Source: an uncultured Clostridia bacterium
GTDB lineage: Bacteria; Bacillota; Clostridia; Oscillospirales; Ruminococcaceae
Length of the DNA stretch: 35,709 nt
Direction: 5' to 3'
Assembly (NCBI GenBank): GCA_947624345.1
Contig: CANQJW010000006.1
Location: 1-35,709 of the forward strand
Below are positions 25,290-33,722 of the stretch, piece after piece. The notes under the pieces were generated by a model. The model saw only the letters and a program-made list of their open reading frames with translations. It was not told where the DNA came from and ran no database searches. Numbering within the stretch: the first letter of the stretch is position 1; each line of letters begins with the position of its first letter. Both the position numbers and the translations under genes were made by a program.

Positions 25290-26471
25290 AGTAAAGATAT
25301 GCTACTGAAATACGGCTGTAATCCAAATCAAAAGCCGTCAAAGATTTATATGGCTGACGGAAGTGAGCTTCCGATAACCGTGTTAAACGGCAAACCTGGT
25401 TATATCAATTTGCTTGACGCATTCAACGGCTGGCAGCTTGTTAAGGAGCTAAAAAAAGCAACAGGTATGTGTGCGGCAACATCATTCAAGCACGTTTCCC
25501 CTGCCGGTGCGGCTGTAGGAAAGCCACTTTCAGACACTCTGAAGAAAATCTACTGGGTTGACGATTTAGGTGAACTTTCACCTATGGCCTGTGCTTATGC
25601 AAGAGCAAGAGGTGCTGACAGAATGTCATCATACGGAGATTTTATCGCTCTTTCAGACGAATGTGACGTATGTACTGCAAAAATGATTCAAAGAGAGGTT
25701 TCCGACGGTATCATCGCACCATCATACACAGACGAGGCACTGGAAATTTTGAAATCTAAGAGAAAAGGAACTTACAATATCATTCAGATCGATGAAAATT
25801 ATACTCCCAATCCTATCGAAACAAAGCAGGTTTACGGAGTTACATTCGAGCAAGGCAGAAATGAGCTTGACATTAACACTGCCCTTCTTGAGCAGAATAT
25901 ACCGACCGAAAACAAAAACATTCCTGAGGATAAGAAGATCGACCTGCTTATCTCTCTTATAACTCTTAAATATACTCAGTCTAACAGCGTTTGTTATGTT
26001 AAGGACGGTCAGGCAATCGGTATCGGTGCAGGTCAGCAGTCGAGAATCCACTGCACAAGACTTGCAGGAAATAAAGCTGATGTATGGTGGCTTCGTCAGG
26101 CACCTCAGGTTCTTAACCTTGATTTCAAGGACGATATCAGGCGTGCTGACAGAGACAACGCAATAGATGTTTATATCTCAGATGAATATGAGGATATTTT
26201 AGCAGAGGGCGTTTGGCAGAATACCTTTAAGACAAAACCTCCTGTATTCACAGATGATGAGAAAAAGGCATGGATTGCAAAGAACACTGATGTTTGTCTT
26301 GGCTCTGACGCTTTCTTCCCGTTCGGCGATAATATCGAGAGGGCAAGAAAGAGCGGTGTTTCATATATTGCTGAGCCTGGCGGTTCAATCCGTGACGATA
26401 ATGTTATTGAAACCTGTAATAAATACAATATCGCAATGAGTTTTACCGGTATAAGATTGTTCCACCACTAA
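25287..26471 (+). CDS. AICAR formyltransferase, stand-alone (PurH C-terminal domain type)
   Basis: The 394-residue protein corresponds to the formyltransferase half of PurH and transfers a formyl group from 10-formyl-THF to AICAR. The catalytic Lys-His pair is seen in TSFKHVSPAGAAVG (about residues 65-78); RADRDNAIDVYI and the C-terminal EPGGSIRDD and MSFTGIRLFHH are also family features. The N-terminal MGS-like cyclohydrolase domain of PurH is missing, and upstream purO supplies that step. No symbol is assigned because usage varies. Confidence 0.93.
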   Translation: MSKDMLLKYGCNPNQKPSKIYMADGSELPITVLNGKPGYINLLDAFNGWQLVKELKKATGMCAATSFKHVSPAGAAVGKPLSDTLKKIYWVDDLGELSPMACAYARARGADRMSSYGDFIALSDECDVCTAKMIQREVSDGIIAPSYTDEALEILKSKRKGTYNIIQIDENYTPNPIETKQVYGVTFEQGRNELDINTALLEQNIPTENKNIPEDKKIDLLISLITLKYTQSNSVCYVKDGQAIGIGAGQQSRIHCTRLAGNKADVWWLRQAPQVLNLDFKDDIRRADRDNAIDVYISDEYEDILAEGVWQNTFKTKPPVFTDDEKKAWIAKNTDVCLGSDAFFPFGDNIERARKSGVSYIAEPGGSIRDDNVIETCNKYNIAMSFTGIRLFHH

Positions 26472-26509
26472 AAAGTAAGATTTGTTTATTTATAGAAAGG
26501 TAGATTTTT

Positions 26510-27199
26510 ATGAAAGATTTTAAAAAGCTGGCAGCATTGTTTTTAAGTATCATAATGGTGCTGAGCTTTGCAGGCTGTGCGGAAAAAGATACTTCAGGCA
26601 CTTCATCAAGTGTAGAAACAACTGCTGATGCGAACGGTTCTGAGAGTGATGCAAAGAGTAGCAATGATGATAAAAACGCTGATAACAACAGCTCAAAAAT
26701 AAATAGTAAGAAAAACTCAGATAGTAAAGACAAAAATACTCAATCTACAGGAACTCCGCTTAAAAATGGCTCTTATTCAACTAAGGAATTTTCTATCACA
26801 CCCGGCTCTGACTGGAAATTGAGCGATGCTTCCTCAGAGGAAGAAGAAACTGCTGTCTTTACTCTTGACAGTGGGTCATATAGCTCTATCACCGTCACCA
26901 AGTTCCCTGTTGATAAAAACACTACTATTGAAAATTATAAAGAGGACACAATAAAACAGTATAATAAAATGAACGATTATACGCTTGATGATATAAAAGA
27001 TGTTGAAATCGACGGTAAAAAGGCAGTTAAACTTTATATCACTGTAAAAAACAATTCATCATTAAAGATGAAGATGATACAAAATCATATTATAGACGGC
27101 TCTGACCTCTATATATGTACCTTTACTACGTCTAAGAAAGAATATAAGAAAACGAAGTCAGAGGCTGAGAAAATCCTTGATACTTTCAAGCTTAAATAA
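26510..27199 (+). CDS. lipoprotein of unknown function inside the purine operon
   Basis: A 229-residue protein has a signal sequence ending in a lipobox (LSFAGC, Cys22). A ~65-residue Ser/Asn/Asp/Lys-rich linker follows, then a folded domain (about 90-229) starting KNGSYSTKEFSITPGSDWKL. That domain is like the small PsbP/DUF1795-type surface lipoproteins, but the match is only by general look. It should sit on the outer face of the membrane. It lies 38 bp after the AICAR formyltransferase gene and 46 bp before purD, same strand, with no promoter or terminator evident between, so it is probably co-transcribed with purine genes. Confidence 0.75.
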   Translation: MKDFKKLAALFLSIIMVLSFAGCAEKDTSGTSSSVETTADANGSESDAKSSNDDKNADNNSSKINSKKNSDSKDKNTQSTGTPLKNGSYSTKEFSITPGSDWKLSDASSEEEETAVFTLDSGSYSSITVTKFPVDKNTTIENYKEDTIKQYNKMNDYTLDDIKDVEIDGKKAVKLYITVKNNSSLKMKMIQNHIIDGSDLYICTFTTSKKEYKKTKSEAEKILDTFKLK

Positions 27200-27245
27200 G
27201 CTAAGCTCTTGAAAAAACTATATCCATTATAAAGGGGAAATTACA

Positions 27246-28601
27246 ATGAAAATTTTAGTTGTCGGCGGCGGCGGACGAGAACACGCAATTATTATGAAGC
27301 TTGCTGAATCGCCAAAGGTTGAAAAGCTATATTGCACACCAGGCAACGGAGGTATATCAAAATATGCTGAGTGCTTTGATGTGGGTGCCTGCGACATTGA
27401 AGGAGTTGTGGCACTGGCTAAAAAGCTTAGCGTTGATATGGTAGTTGTCGCACCAGATGATCCTCTGGTTCTCGGTATGGTTGACGCTCTTCGGGCTGAG
27501 GGATTTATGACGTTCGGCCCTAAAAAGGACGCTGCTATTATCGAGGGCTCAAAGGTGTTCTCAAAAGAGCTTATGAAGAAATATAACATTCCGACAGCAC
27601 GATATGAAGCGTTCACCGATAGCGAAGATGCTATCAACTATATAAAAGAAAAGAACACCTACCCTACTGTTGTAAAGGCAGATGGTCTTGCACTCGGAAA
27701 GGGTGTTATCATTGCCGAGGACGAGGCTCAGGCAATCGACGCTGTAAACTCGATTATGAACGATAAAATTTTTGGCGAAAGCGGTTCTCAGCTTGTTGTC
27801 GAGGAATTTCTGACAGGTCCTGAGGTTTCGGTTCTTTCATTCACAGACGGAAAGACTATTGTTCCTATGATTTCATCTATGGATCACAAGAGAGCCTTAG
27901 ACGGGGACAAGGGTCTTAACACAGGCGGAATGGGAACTGTTGCACCTAACCCTTACTACACAGATGATGTAGCAAAGGAATGTATGGAGAAAATCTTTCT
28001 GCCTACTATAAACGCAATGAACGCCGAGGGAAGAACCTTTGAGGGTTGTTTATACTTCGGGCTTATGCTTACCCAAAACGGTCCTAAGGTGATTGAATAC
28101 AACTGCCGTTTTGGCGATCCTGAGACACAGGTTGTTCTTCCTATGCTTGATGGCGATTTGTGCGAAATCTTCGAAGCAATTTATAATCACGAGCTTGACA
28201 AGGTTTCAATCGACTGGAAGCAAGGATTTTGCACCTGCGTTGTAATGGCAAGCGGCGGTTACCCTAAGTCCTATCCAAAGGGTATTGAGATTTCTGGTCT
28301 TGACAACAAAGGACAGGTTGAGAACGCTTTTGTTTACCACGCCGGAACCAAACTCGAGGACGGCATTTTTAAGACTAACGGTGGACGAGTTCTAGGCGTT
28401 ACCTGCAACGCTTTGACACTTCAGGGTGCACTTGACAAGTCCTATGAAGCAATTTCAAAAATCAAATGGGAAAACGCTCATATCAGAACCGATATAGGAA
28501 AGCGTGCTTTGGCGGCACTAGACAATGATCCCCTAGCCCTTCACTACAAAGACGATATGGAGGATTATATTGAAGAAAACGGGGTATATTTACGGCAGTA
28601 G
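27246..28601 (+). CDS. purD: phosphoribosylamine-glycine ligase (GAR synthetase)
   Basis: PurD joins phosphoribosylamine and glycine with ATP. The 451-residue protein is slightly longer than most. It has the N-terminal VVGGGGREHAI (residues 5-15), CTPGNGGI, the ATP-grasp region (about 105-300, with VVKADGLALGKGV and NCRFGDPETQ), and the C-terminal domain. AAAGGGG lies before the ATG. Last gene of the purine operon. Confidence 0.95.
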   Translation: MKILVVGGGGREHAIIMKLAESPKVEKLYCTPGNGGISKYAECFDVGACDIEGVVALAKKLSVDMVVVAPDDPLVLGMVDALRAEGFMTFGPKKDAAIIEGSKVFSKELMKKYNIPTARYEAFTDSEDAINYIKEKNTYPTVVKADGLALGKGVIIAEDEAQAIDAVNSIMNDKIFGESGSQLVVEEFLTGPEVSVLSFTDGKTIVPMISSMDHKRALDGDKGLNTGGMGTVAPNPYYTDDVAKECMEKIFLPTINAMNAEGRTFEGCLYFGLMLTQNGPKVIEYNCRFGDPETQVVLPMLDGDLCEIFEAIYNHELDKVSIDWKQGFCTCVVMASGGYPKSYPKGIEISGLDNKGQVENAFVYHAGTKLEDGIFKTNGGRVLGVTCNALTLQGALDKSYEAISKIKWENAHIRTDIGKRALAALDNDPLALHYKDDMEDYIEENGVYLRQ

Positions 28602-28808
28602 GCAGGAGTGACCCCTGCACGATTTGCCGCCTGTTATAATTATAATAAATGTGCTTACTTTGATAAACGGCGGGCTTATCAATTGATAATTTACAATTAT
28701 ATTAGAAATGAAAAGCGTTCGGGAAAAACAAAATTACTGAACGCTTTAGTTATATCTTTTTTCTTAAATCTAGCCACTATCAACTGTCCATTATCAATTA
28801 TAAATTGC
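28602..28808. other. convergent purD/aldolase spacer with repeats
   Basis: No credible gene. GC-rich inverted text follows the purD stop (GCAGG with CCTGC). AT-rich CAATTGATAAT-type units lie at about 28678-28703 and, in opposite sense, at about 28773-28808, flanking the hairpin at 28711-28748. Confidence 0.5.
28711..28748. terminator. possible bidirectional terminator between purD and the aldolase gene
   Basis: AAAGCGTTC (28712-28720) pairs with GAACGCTTT (28739-28747) around an 18-nt AT-rich loop. T tails are short on both strands (TTTT on minus; a delayed T run on plus), so efficiency is uncertain. Confidence 0.5.
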
Positions 28809-29789
28809 TTAATTGTCTTGGTCGTAAGTCTCCTGAAAGAACTTGGCATAATCGGTTCTTTTTTCTTTCATGAACGTAATAGCCGTTCTCGGGTGGCAGT
28901 TAAACCTTCCGGTCAACAGATACGGAACATCATAACCCCAGACCAAACCATCGTTTCGAAGCTTAACCATATTCTTTTCAATAAAGTTAAGCAGCGGAAC
29001 TAAATCGTACTTGGGATTTTTTAAAAATCCAAGAAGAGTTTCCAATGCACAGTTTCCTGCACCTCTGCCAAGCGACCTTACAGTACCGTCAAGGTAGCTG
29101 GTTCCCATAATCATAGACTCAATGGTGTTCGCAAAAGCAAGCTGTTGATTATCGTGTGCGTGAATACCAATCTTTTTGTTGTACTTCTCGCCGAACTCTA
29201 AGAATTTCTCAGTCAGCCTTCTTATATCCTCAGGATACAAAGCACCGAAGCTGTCAACAATGTAAATCACATCAACACTGCTGTTTCCAAGTAGCTCTAA
29301 CGACTGATTAAGCTCACCATCGTTTGCAGTCGAAACAGCCATAATGTTAGCCGAGGTTTCATAGCCTTTCTTATGAAAATTTTCTATCATCTCAATGCAG
29401 GACGGAATCTGATATACATAAGTAGCCGTACGAATAATGTCAACTACGCTCTCGCTCTTAGGCAGAATGGTGTCCATATCGGTTCTTCCGACATCAGCCA
29501 TAACTGAAATCTTCAGGTCGCTGTCATTCTCACCGACAATTGCTCTTATCGCCTCTTCGTCACAGAACTTCCACTTTCCAAAGTCCTCTTCCGGGAAAAT
29601 CTTTTTTGAAGCCTTATATCCAAACTCCATATAATCAACGCCTGCAGCAATATTCGTCTTATATAAATCCTTTACAAACTCATCTGTAAAACGAAAATCA
29701 TTCACAAGTCCTCCGTCACGCAAGGTCGCGTCAACAACCCTCAAATCGTTTCTCACCGCAATTAAATTACCCTTTTTGATCTCACTCAT
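28809..29789 (-). CDS. HMGL-like (DRE-TIM) aldolase family protein
   Basis: The 326-residue protein has the DRE-TIM metallolyase barrel: DATLRDGG near residues 20-27 and the metal-binding IGIHAHDN near 207, followed by GRGAGNCALETL (about 240-251). The closest general resemblance is 4-hydroxy-2-oxovalerate aldolase (MhpE/DmpG). However, the conserved histidine a few residues after DGxH in that enzyme is not at its usual place (DGGLVNDF), and no acetaldehyde dehydrogenase partner is next to it. The substrate is therefore unknown. It has its own promoter and follows ychF on the same strand. The last Asn codon and the stop overlap a dispersed AT-rich repeat. Confidence 0.8.
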   Translation of the reverse strand: MSEIKKGNLIAVRNDLRVVDATLRDGGLVNDFRFTDEFVKDLYKTNIAAGVDYMEFGYKASKKIFPEEDFGKWKFCDEEAIRAIVGENDSDLKISVMADVGRTDMDTILPKSESVVDIIRTATYVYQIPSCIEMIENFHKKGYETSANIMAVSTANDGELNQSLELLGNSSVDVIYIVDSFGALYPEDIRRLTEKFLEFGEKYNKKIGIHAHDNQQLAFANTIESMIMGTSYLDGTVRSLGRGAGNCALETLLGFLKNPKYDLVPLLNFIEKNMVKLRNDGLVWGYDVPYLLTGRFNCHPRTAITFMKEKRTDYAKFFQETYDQDN

Positions 29790-29849
29790 ATTGATTTCTC
29801 CCTTAAAATTTTATTACCGTTTAATATTGTCACTTTTAGCTTTTCACGG

Positions 29850-29873
29850 TTTAAAGCTTTAACGCTTTAAAGT
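29850..29873. repeat. inverted repeat in the aldolase leader
   Basis: TTTAAAGC and GCTTTAAA form an 8-bp perfect stem with a 6-nt loop in the 5' leader of the aldolase transcript. It could be an operator or an mRNA hairpin. Confidence 0.4.
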
Positions 29874-29883
29874 CAACTACTAC

Positions 29884-29912
29884 ATTATATAACTATAATC
29901 TACATTTGTCAA
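29884..29912 (-). promoter_or_regulatory. promoter of the aldolase gene
   Basis: On the minus strand perfect TTGACA (29912-29907) and TATAAT (29889-29884) boxes are 17 nt apart. They give a leader of about 90 nt. Confidence 0.75.
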
Positions 29913-29947
29913 GTGTTTTTCAAAAAAATTACGCTATCTCTCAACAT

Positions 29948-31042
29948 TTAAACATTAAACCTGAATAGAACTATATCCCCGTCCTGCATAACATATTCTT
30001 TGCCCTCAAGTCGCATAAGACCTTTTTCCTTAACATGAGCCATAGTTCCGCAAGCCATAAGATCATCAAAGGAAACAACCTCGGCACGGATAAAGCCCTT
30101 TTCAAAATCTGTATGGATTTTTCCTGCAGCCTGAGGAGCTTTGGTACCCCTCTTTATCGTCCAAGCACGAACCTCCGGCTCTCCCGCTGTCAGGAAAGAG
30201 ATTAGTCCGAGGAGAGAATAACCCTCTTTAATTATTCTGCCAAGGCCAGAAATTTCAAGCCCAAGCTCAGATAAGAACATCTGTTTGTCCTCGTCGTTCA
30301 TATCTGAAATCTCTGCCTCAATCTGAGCACAGATAGGCAGAACTGCACTTCCCTCTTCCTTTGCGTGCTGGCGAACGATTTTATAATTTTCGTTGGTATC
30401 AATGTTGTTTGTAAAATCCTTTTCCGAAAGGTTTGCGGCATAGATAACAGGTTTTGCTGACAAAAGCGGCGTTTCCTTAATCCACTCTGTTTCATCATCG
30501 GTCATATCAAAACTCCTTGCAGGCTTTCCATCCTCAAGATGTGCCTTTAGTCTCTCCAAAAAGTCAACAACACCTGCAAGAGACTTGTCACCTTTCATTG
30601 CCTTTTTAGTTCTGTCAATACGCCTTTCAATCAACTCGGCGTCAGAGAAGATAAGCTCTAAGTCGATAGTTTCAATGTCACGCTTCGGGTCAATACTACC
30701 GTCAACATGAATGATATTGTCGTCCTCAAAGCATCTAACCACATGGACTATTGCATCAACCTCACGAATGTTCGAAAGGAACTTATTGCCCAGTCCCTCG
30801 CCTTTAGAAGCGCCCTTTACAAGACCTGCAATATCGACAAATTCCAGCGTTGCCGGGGTGAACTTAACAGGGTTATACATCTCCCTTAATTTATCAAGAC
30901 GCTCGTCGGGAACAGATACTATTCCAACATTCGGCTCAATCGTACAAAACGGATAGTTAGCCGATTCTGCCCCTGCGTTTGTAAGTGCATTAAAAAGCGT
31001 ACTCTTTCCCACATTCGGTAGTCCTACCATACCTAATTTCAT
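29948..31042 (-). CDS. ychF: redox-regulated ribosome-binding ATPase YchF (Obg family)
   Basis: YchF is a universally conserved P-loop protein that binds ribosomes and prefers ATP to GTP. The 364-residue protein shows [18 protein letters not shown] (6-23), [21 protein letters not shown], and NLSE in place of the GTP-specific NKxD motif, as expected for YchF. A C-terminal TGS domain follows (about 280-362, [14 protein letters not shown]). AGGAGG precedes the ATG. It is 87 bp downstream of trpS, same strand. Confidence 0.96.
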   Translation of the reverse strand: MKLGMVGLPNVGKSTLFNALTNAGAESANYPFCTIEPNVGIVSVPDERLDKLREMYNPVKFTPATLEFVDIAGLVKGASKGEGLGNKFLSNIREVDAIVHVVRCFEDDNIIHVDGSIDPKRDIETIDLELIFSDAELIERRIDRTKKAMKGDKSLAGVVDFLERLKAHLEDGKPARSFDMTDDETEWIKETPLLSAKPVIYAANLSEKDFTNNIDTNENYKIVRQHAKEEGSAVLPICAQIEAEISDMNDEDKQMFLSELGLEISGLGRIIKEGYSLLGLISFLTAGEPEVRAWTIKRGTKAPQAAGKIHTDFEKGFIRAEVVSFDDLMACGTMAHVKEKGLMRLEGKEYVMQDGDIVLFRFNV

Positions 31043-31129
31043 ATAAATTTTCCTCCTGTATAATACTTACACTCTTCTGATTACATACAGAGATTCAGTA
31101 AACTAGTCAAATACTCCCTAAGATAATTT

Positions 31130-32140
31130 CTATCTTGCATCAACAAAACCCACTTTGTGATAAACCTTTGAAAGAATCCTGTTTGTTATTCTCATTGCAT
31201 CTTCCGCTCCGCTTGTGTAGCACTCCTTCAAGTAAGCTTTATCGGCAATAAGCCTTGAAAAATCATCTCTTACCGGCTTTAAGTAATCAGCTACAGCCTC
31301 TCCAACCGCCAGCTTGAAATCTCCGTATCCCTTTGATGCAAACTCACTCTCGATCTCATCATAGGTCTTTCCGGTAACGCAAGAGTAAATAGACATAAGG
31401 TTGTTTATTCCGTCCTTGCCCTCACGATAGCATATCTCCATCTCGCTGTCGGTAATTGCCCTTTTGAACTTTCTTATGATAGTATCCTTGTCATCTAGAA
31501 TGTAAACAGTCGCATTCTGATTTTCGTCCGACTTTGACATCTTCTTAGTAGGGTCTGCAAGCGATTTCACACTTGCTCCCAGAGGCGGTATATATGGCTC
31601 CGGCAGCTTGAAAAATTCACCGTACTTATTATTAAATCTGCCTGCAACATTACGCGCCAGCTCTAAATGCTGTTTCTGGTCAGCGCCAATAGGCACTAAA
31701 TCCGCATTATAAGCAAGAATATCCGCTGCCATTAAAACAGGATATGTAAACAATCCTGCGTTGACATCGTCTGCGTGCTTTTTTGACTTATCTTTAAACT
31801 GAGTCATTCTCGAAAGCTCGCCAAACTGCGTTGAACAAGCCAAAACCCAATTTAATTCAGCATGGCACTTATTATGGCTCTGAAAGAAAGCTATAGACTT
31901 TTTAGGGTCAATTCCACAAGCTAAAAGCAAAGCATACGCCTGTAAAGAATTTTGCCTGAGCTTGGCAGGGTCTTGCCTTACTGTTATAGCGTGCAAATCA
32001 ACTATTGAGTATATGCAGTTATATTCGTCCTGAAGCGTTCCCCAGTTGCGGACTGCTCCTAAGTAGTTTCCGAGCGTAAAAACTCCCGTCGGCTGTATTC
32101 CGCTGAAAATAATCTTCTTATCTTTATCAAATTCTGGCAT
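31130..32140 (-). CDS. trpS: tryptophanyl-tRNA synthetase
   Basis: TrpRS charges tRNA-Trp. The 336-residue class Ic synthetase has FSGIQPTGVFTLGNYLGA (about 12-29, containing the HIGH-like TLGN) and the KMSKS loop KKMSKSDENQN near residue 198. GGAG is upstream of the ATG. No T-box leader is recognisable in the 166 bp between it and the upstream aminotransferase gene. Confidence 0.96.
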   Translation of the reverse strand: MPEFDKDKKIIFSGIQPTGVFTLGNYLGAVRNWGTLQDEYNCIYSIVDLHAITVRQDPAKLRQNSLQAYALLLACGIDPKKSIAFFQSHNKCHAELNWVLACSTQFGELSRMTQFKDKSKKHADDVNAGLFTYPVLMAADILAYNADLVPIGADQKQHLELARNVAGRFNNKYGEFFKLPEPYIPPLGASVKSLADPTKKMSKSDENQNATVYILDDKDTIIRKFKRAITDSEMEICYREGKDGINNLMSIYSCVTGKTYDEIESEFASKGYGDFKLAVGEAVADYLKPVRDDFSRLIADKAYLKECYTSGAEDAMRITNRILSKVYHKVGFVDAR

Positions 32141-32230
32141 GGTATTATCACTCCATTTAAGTATTTTCTACGTTTAATTATGAATAGTATCTGGTTTAAA
32201 ACATCTTTCATCTAATCCACAAAAGGCGAC

Positions 32231-32278
32231 GAGTCCAACGTCTGCTCGCCGGTGCAACGTCACCGTTGCTCTCGACTC
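32231..32278. repeat. GC-rich nested hairpin between the aminotransferase gene and trpS
   Basis: GAGTC (32231-32235) pairs with GACTC (32274-32278), and GCAACG (32254-32259) with CGTTGC (32264-32269) around TCAC. The patch is much more GC-rich than its surroundings and directly abuts the heptad array at 32281-32312. A similar heptad-plus-GC-patch arrangement occurs at 33586-33650. Confidence 0.45.
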
Positions 32279-32280
32279 TT

Positions 32281-32312
32281 ACTTCTAACCTCTAATCTTC
32301 TAACCTCTAATC
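32281..32312 (-). repeat. heptad array supplying the stop codon of the aminotransferase gene
   Basis: On the minus strand the 15-nt unit GATTAGAGGTTAGAA occurs twice in a row. The first copy contains the last codon (GAT) and stop (TAG) of the gene ending at 32307. It is built from TTAGAGG/TTAGAAG heptads like those at purC. Confidence 0.8.
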
Positions 32313-33500
32313 GAACATCTCTCGTGAAAGCTTTCCAATAAGCTCACAGCCCTTGACTATCTGCTCGTCTGTCGGCGTTGAGAAATTCAGTCTGAATGAT
32401 GTAGTCTTATCGGTTTCTCTTATCATGAATGCCGTTCCGGGAACAACCGCTACCTTATAATCGGCAACCGCCCTTTTACAAAATCCCATCATATCACAAT
32501 CATCCGGCAGTGTGCACCATATGAACAGTCCGCCCTCAGGCTTTGTGTATTCAATCTTGCTTGAGAAGTTCTTTTCAATCTCACTCAACATAAGCTCGCA
32601 TTTGTGCTTGTAAATCTTTCTGATATTCACAAGGTGATTTTCCATATCGCAGATCGAGAGAAATCTCTCAGCAAGAACCTGTGCCCAGATATTTGTATGC
32701 ACATCGGAAACCTGTTTGCACACGATAATTTTAGATACAATTTCCTTTGATGCCGAACAATATCCCACACGGATTCCAGGGGCGAGAACTTTTGAGAATG
32801 TTCCCGAATAAATAACTCGTCCGCTTGTATCCATACTCTTTATTGTCGGGATATCCTCGCCAGCAAAACGGATATCTCCATAAGGATTATCCTCTAAAAT
32901 GAAAATATCATATTTCTTCGCTAGTTCATAAACACGCTTTCTCTTTTCCAGGGACATAGTCAGTCCAGTCGGGTTCTGAAAATTCGGAATAAGATAGATA
33001 AGCTTTACGTTCTTATTTGCCTTTATTGCCTCTTCAAGTTTTTCAATGTTTATTCCATCATCGTCAAGCTCTACTCCCACAAGGTTGACATTATAAGACT
33101 TAAAGGCATTAAGCGATCCGATAAAGGACGGTGATTCACAGATAATAGTATCTCCCTCGTTGCAGAGTACCTTAGCTGCAAGCTCATTTGATTGCTGAGC
33201 TCCCGAAGTGATAATAAGCTCATCAGTATCAGTATTGAAGTTACCCTGAGCCTTCATTCTCTCCTTTAGAGCATTTCTCAACGGCGTGTATCCCTCTGTT
33301 ACCGAATACTGCAAAGCTAGTATAGGATCTTTGTCAAGAATCTCCCTTGAGATTCGCCTTACATTTTCGATAGGAAAAGCCTCTGGGGCTGGATTGCCTG
33401 CAGCAAACGAAATAACCTCAGGATCGGAAGTAAACTTTAATATTTCACGAATTGCCGACGCCTGAAGATTAGATACCTTTTCAGAAAAGTTATAATTCAT
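32307..33500 (-). CDS. PLP-dependent aminotransferase (2-aminoadipate/LysN-like subgroup)
   Basis: The 397-residue enzyme is fold-type I: FAAGNPAPEAFP at the N-terminus, QNPTG (about 176), ILEDNPYGDIRF with the PLP aspartate (about 204), and the Schiff-base lysine in SGTFSKVLAPGIRVGY (about 237). It resembles the aminotransferase half of MocR proteins and LysN-type 2-aminoadipate transaminases, without the DNA-binding domain. Substrate is uncertain. GGGAG precedes the ATG. The stop codon lies within a heptad repeat. Confidence 0.88.
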   Translation of the reverse strand: MNYNFSEKVSNLQASAIREILKFTSDPEVISFAAGNPAPEAFPIENVRRISREILDKDPILALQYSVTEGYTPLRNALKERMKAQGNFNTDTDELIITSGAQQSNELAAKVLCNEGDTIICESPSFIGSLNAFKSYNVNLVGVELDDDGINIEKLEEAIKANKNVKLIYLIPNFQNPTGLTMSLEKRKRVYELAKKYDIFILEDNPYGDIRFAGEDIPTIKSMDTSGRVIYSGTFSKVLAPGIRVGYCSASKEIVSKIIVCKQVSDVHTNIWAQVLAERFLSICDMENHLVNIRKIYKHKCELMLSEIEKNFSSKIEYTKPEGGLFIWCTLPDDCDMMGFCKRAVADYKVAVVPGTAFMIRETDKTTSFRLNFSTPTDEQIVKGCELIGKLSREMFD

Positions 33501-33548
33501 ATTTATCGTACTCCCTATTTATTGAAATAATTATTATGTTATCAAAAT

Positions 33549-33577
33549 ATTGTACCATATTTTCCATCAGAAAACAA
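33549..33577 (-). promoter_or_regulatory. probable promoter of the aminotransferase gene
   Basis: On the minus strand TTGTTT (33577-33572) and TACAAT (33554-33549) are 17 nt apart. The start is about 45 nt upstream of the ATG. Confidence 0.45.
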
Positions 33578-33585
33578 CCCCGCTA

Positions 33586-33606
33586 TTAGAGTTTAGAGGC
33601 AAGACT
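33586..33606 (+). repeat. short heptad array
   Basis: Three units in register are TTAGAGT, TTAGAGG and CAAGACT. They are followed by GC-rich text (TGACGAGCCGTCGGTG) similar in style to the patch at 32231-32278. Confidence 0.5.
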
Positions 33607-33691
33607 GACGAGCCGTCGGTGCTATTTCCGCCTTTAGCCAATTTGTAAATGATATAAGCGGGTTTGTAAATTGATAACCACTTTATACAGC

Positions 33692-33722
33692 AAAAGTGTT
33701 CAGGAAAACCCTGAACACTTTT
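33692..33722 (-). terminator. terminator after the ABC exporter operon
   Basis: A perfect 13-bp stem (33692-33704 with 33710-33722) starts right after the ATPase stop codon. The T tail is short on the minus strand (TTTT, then G) and longer on the plus strand, so it may work both ways. Confidence 0.7.

Noticed and set aside
32141-32306. T-box leader for trpS
   Set aside because: The spacer is short, filled with repeats and a GC-rich hairpin, and lacks the conserved T-box sequence.
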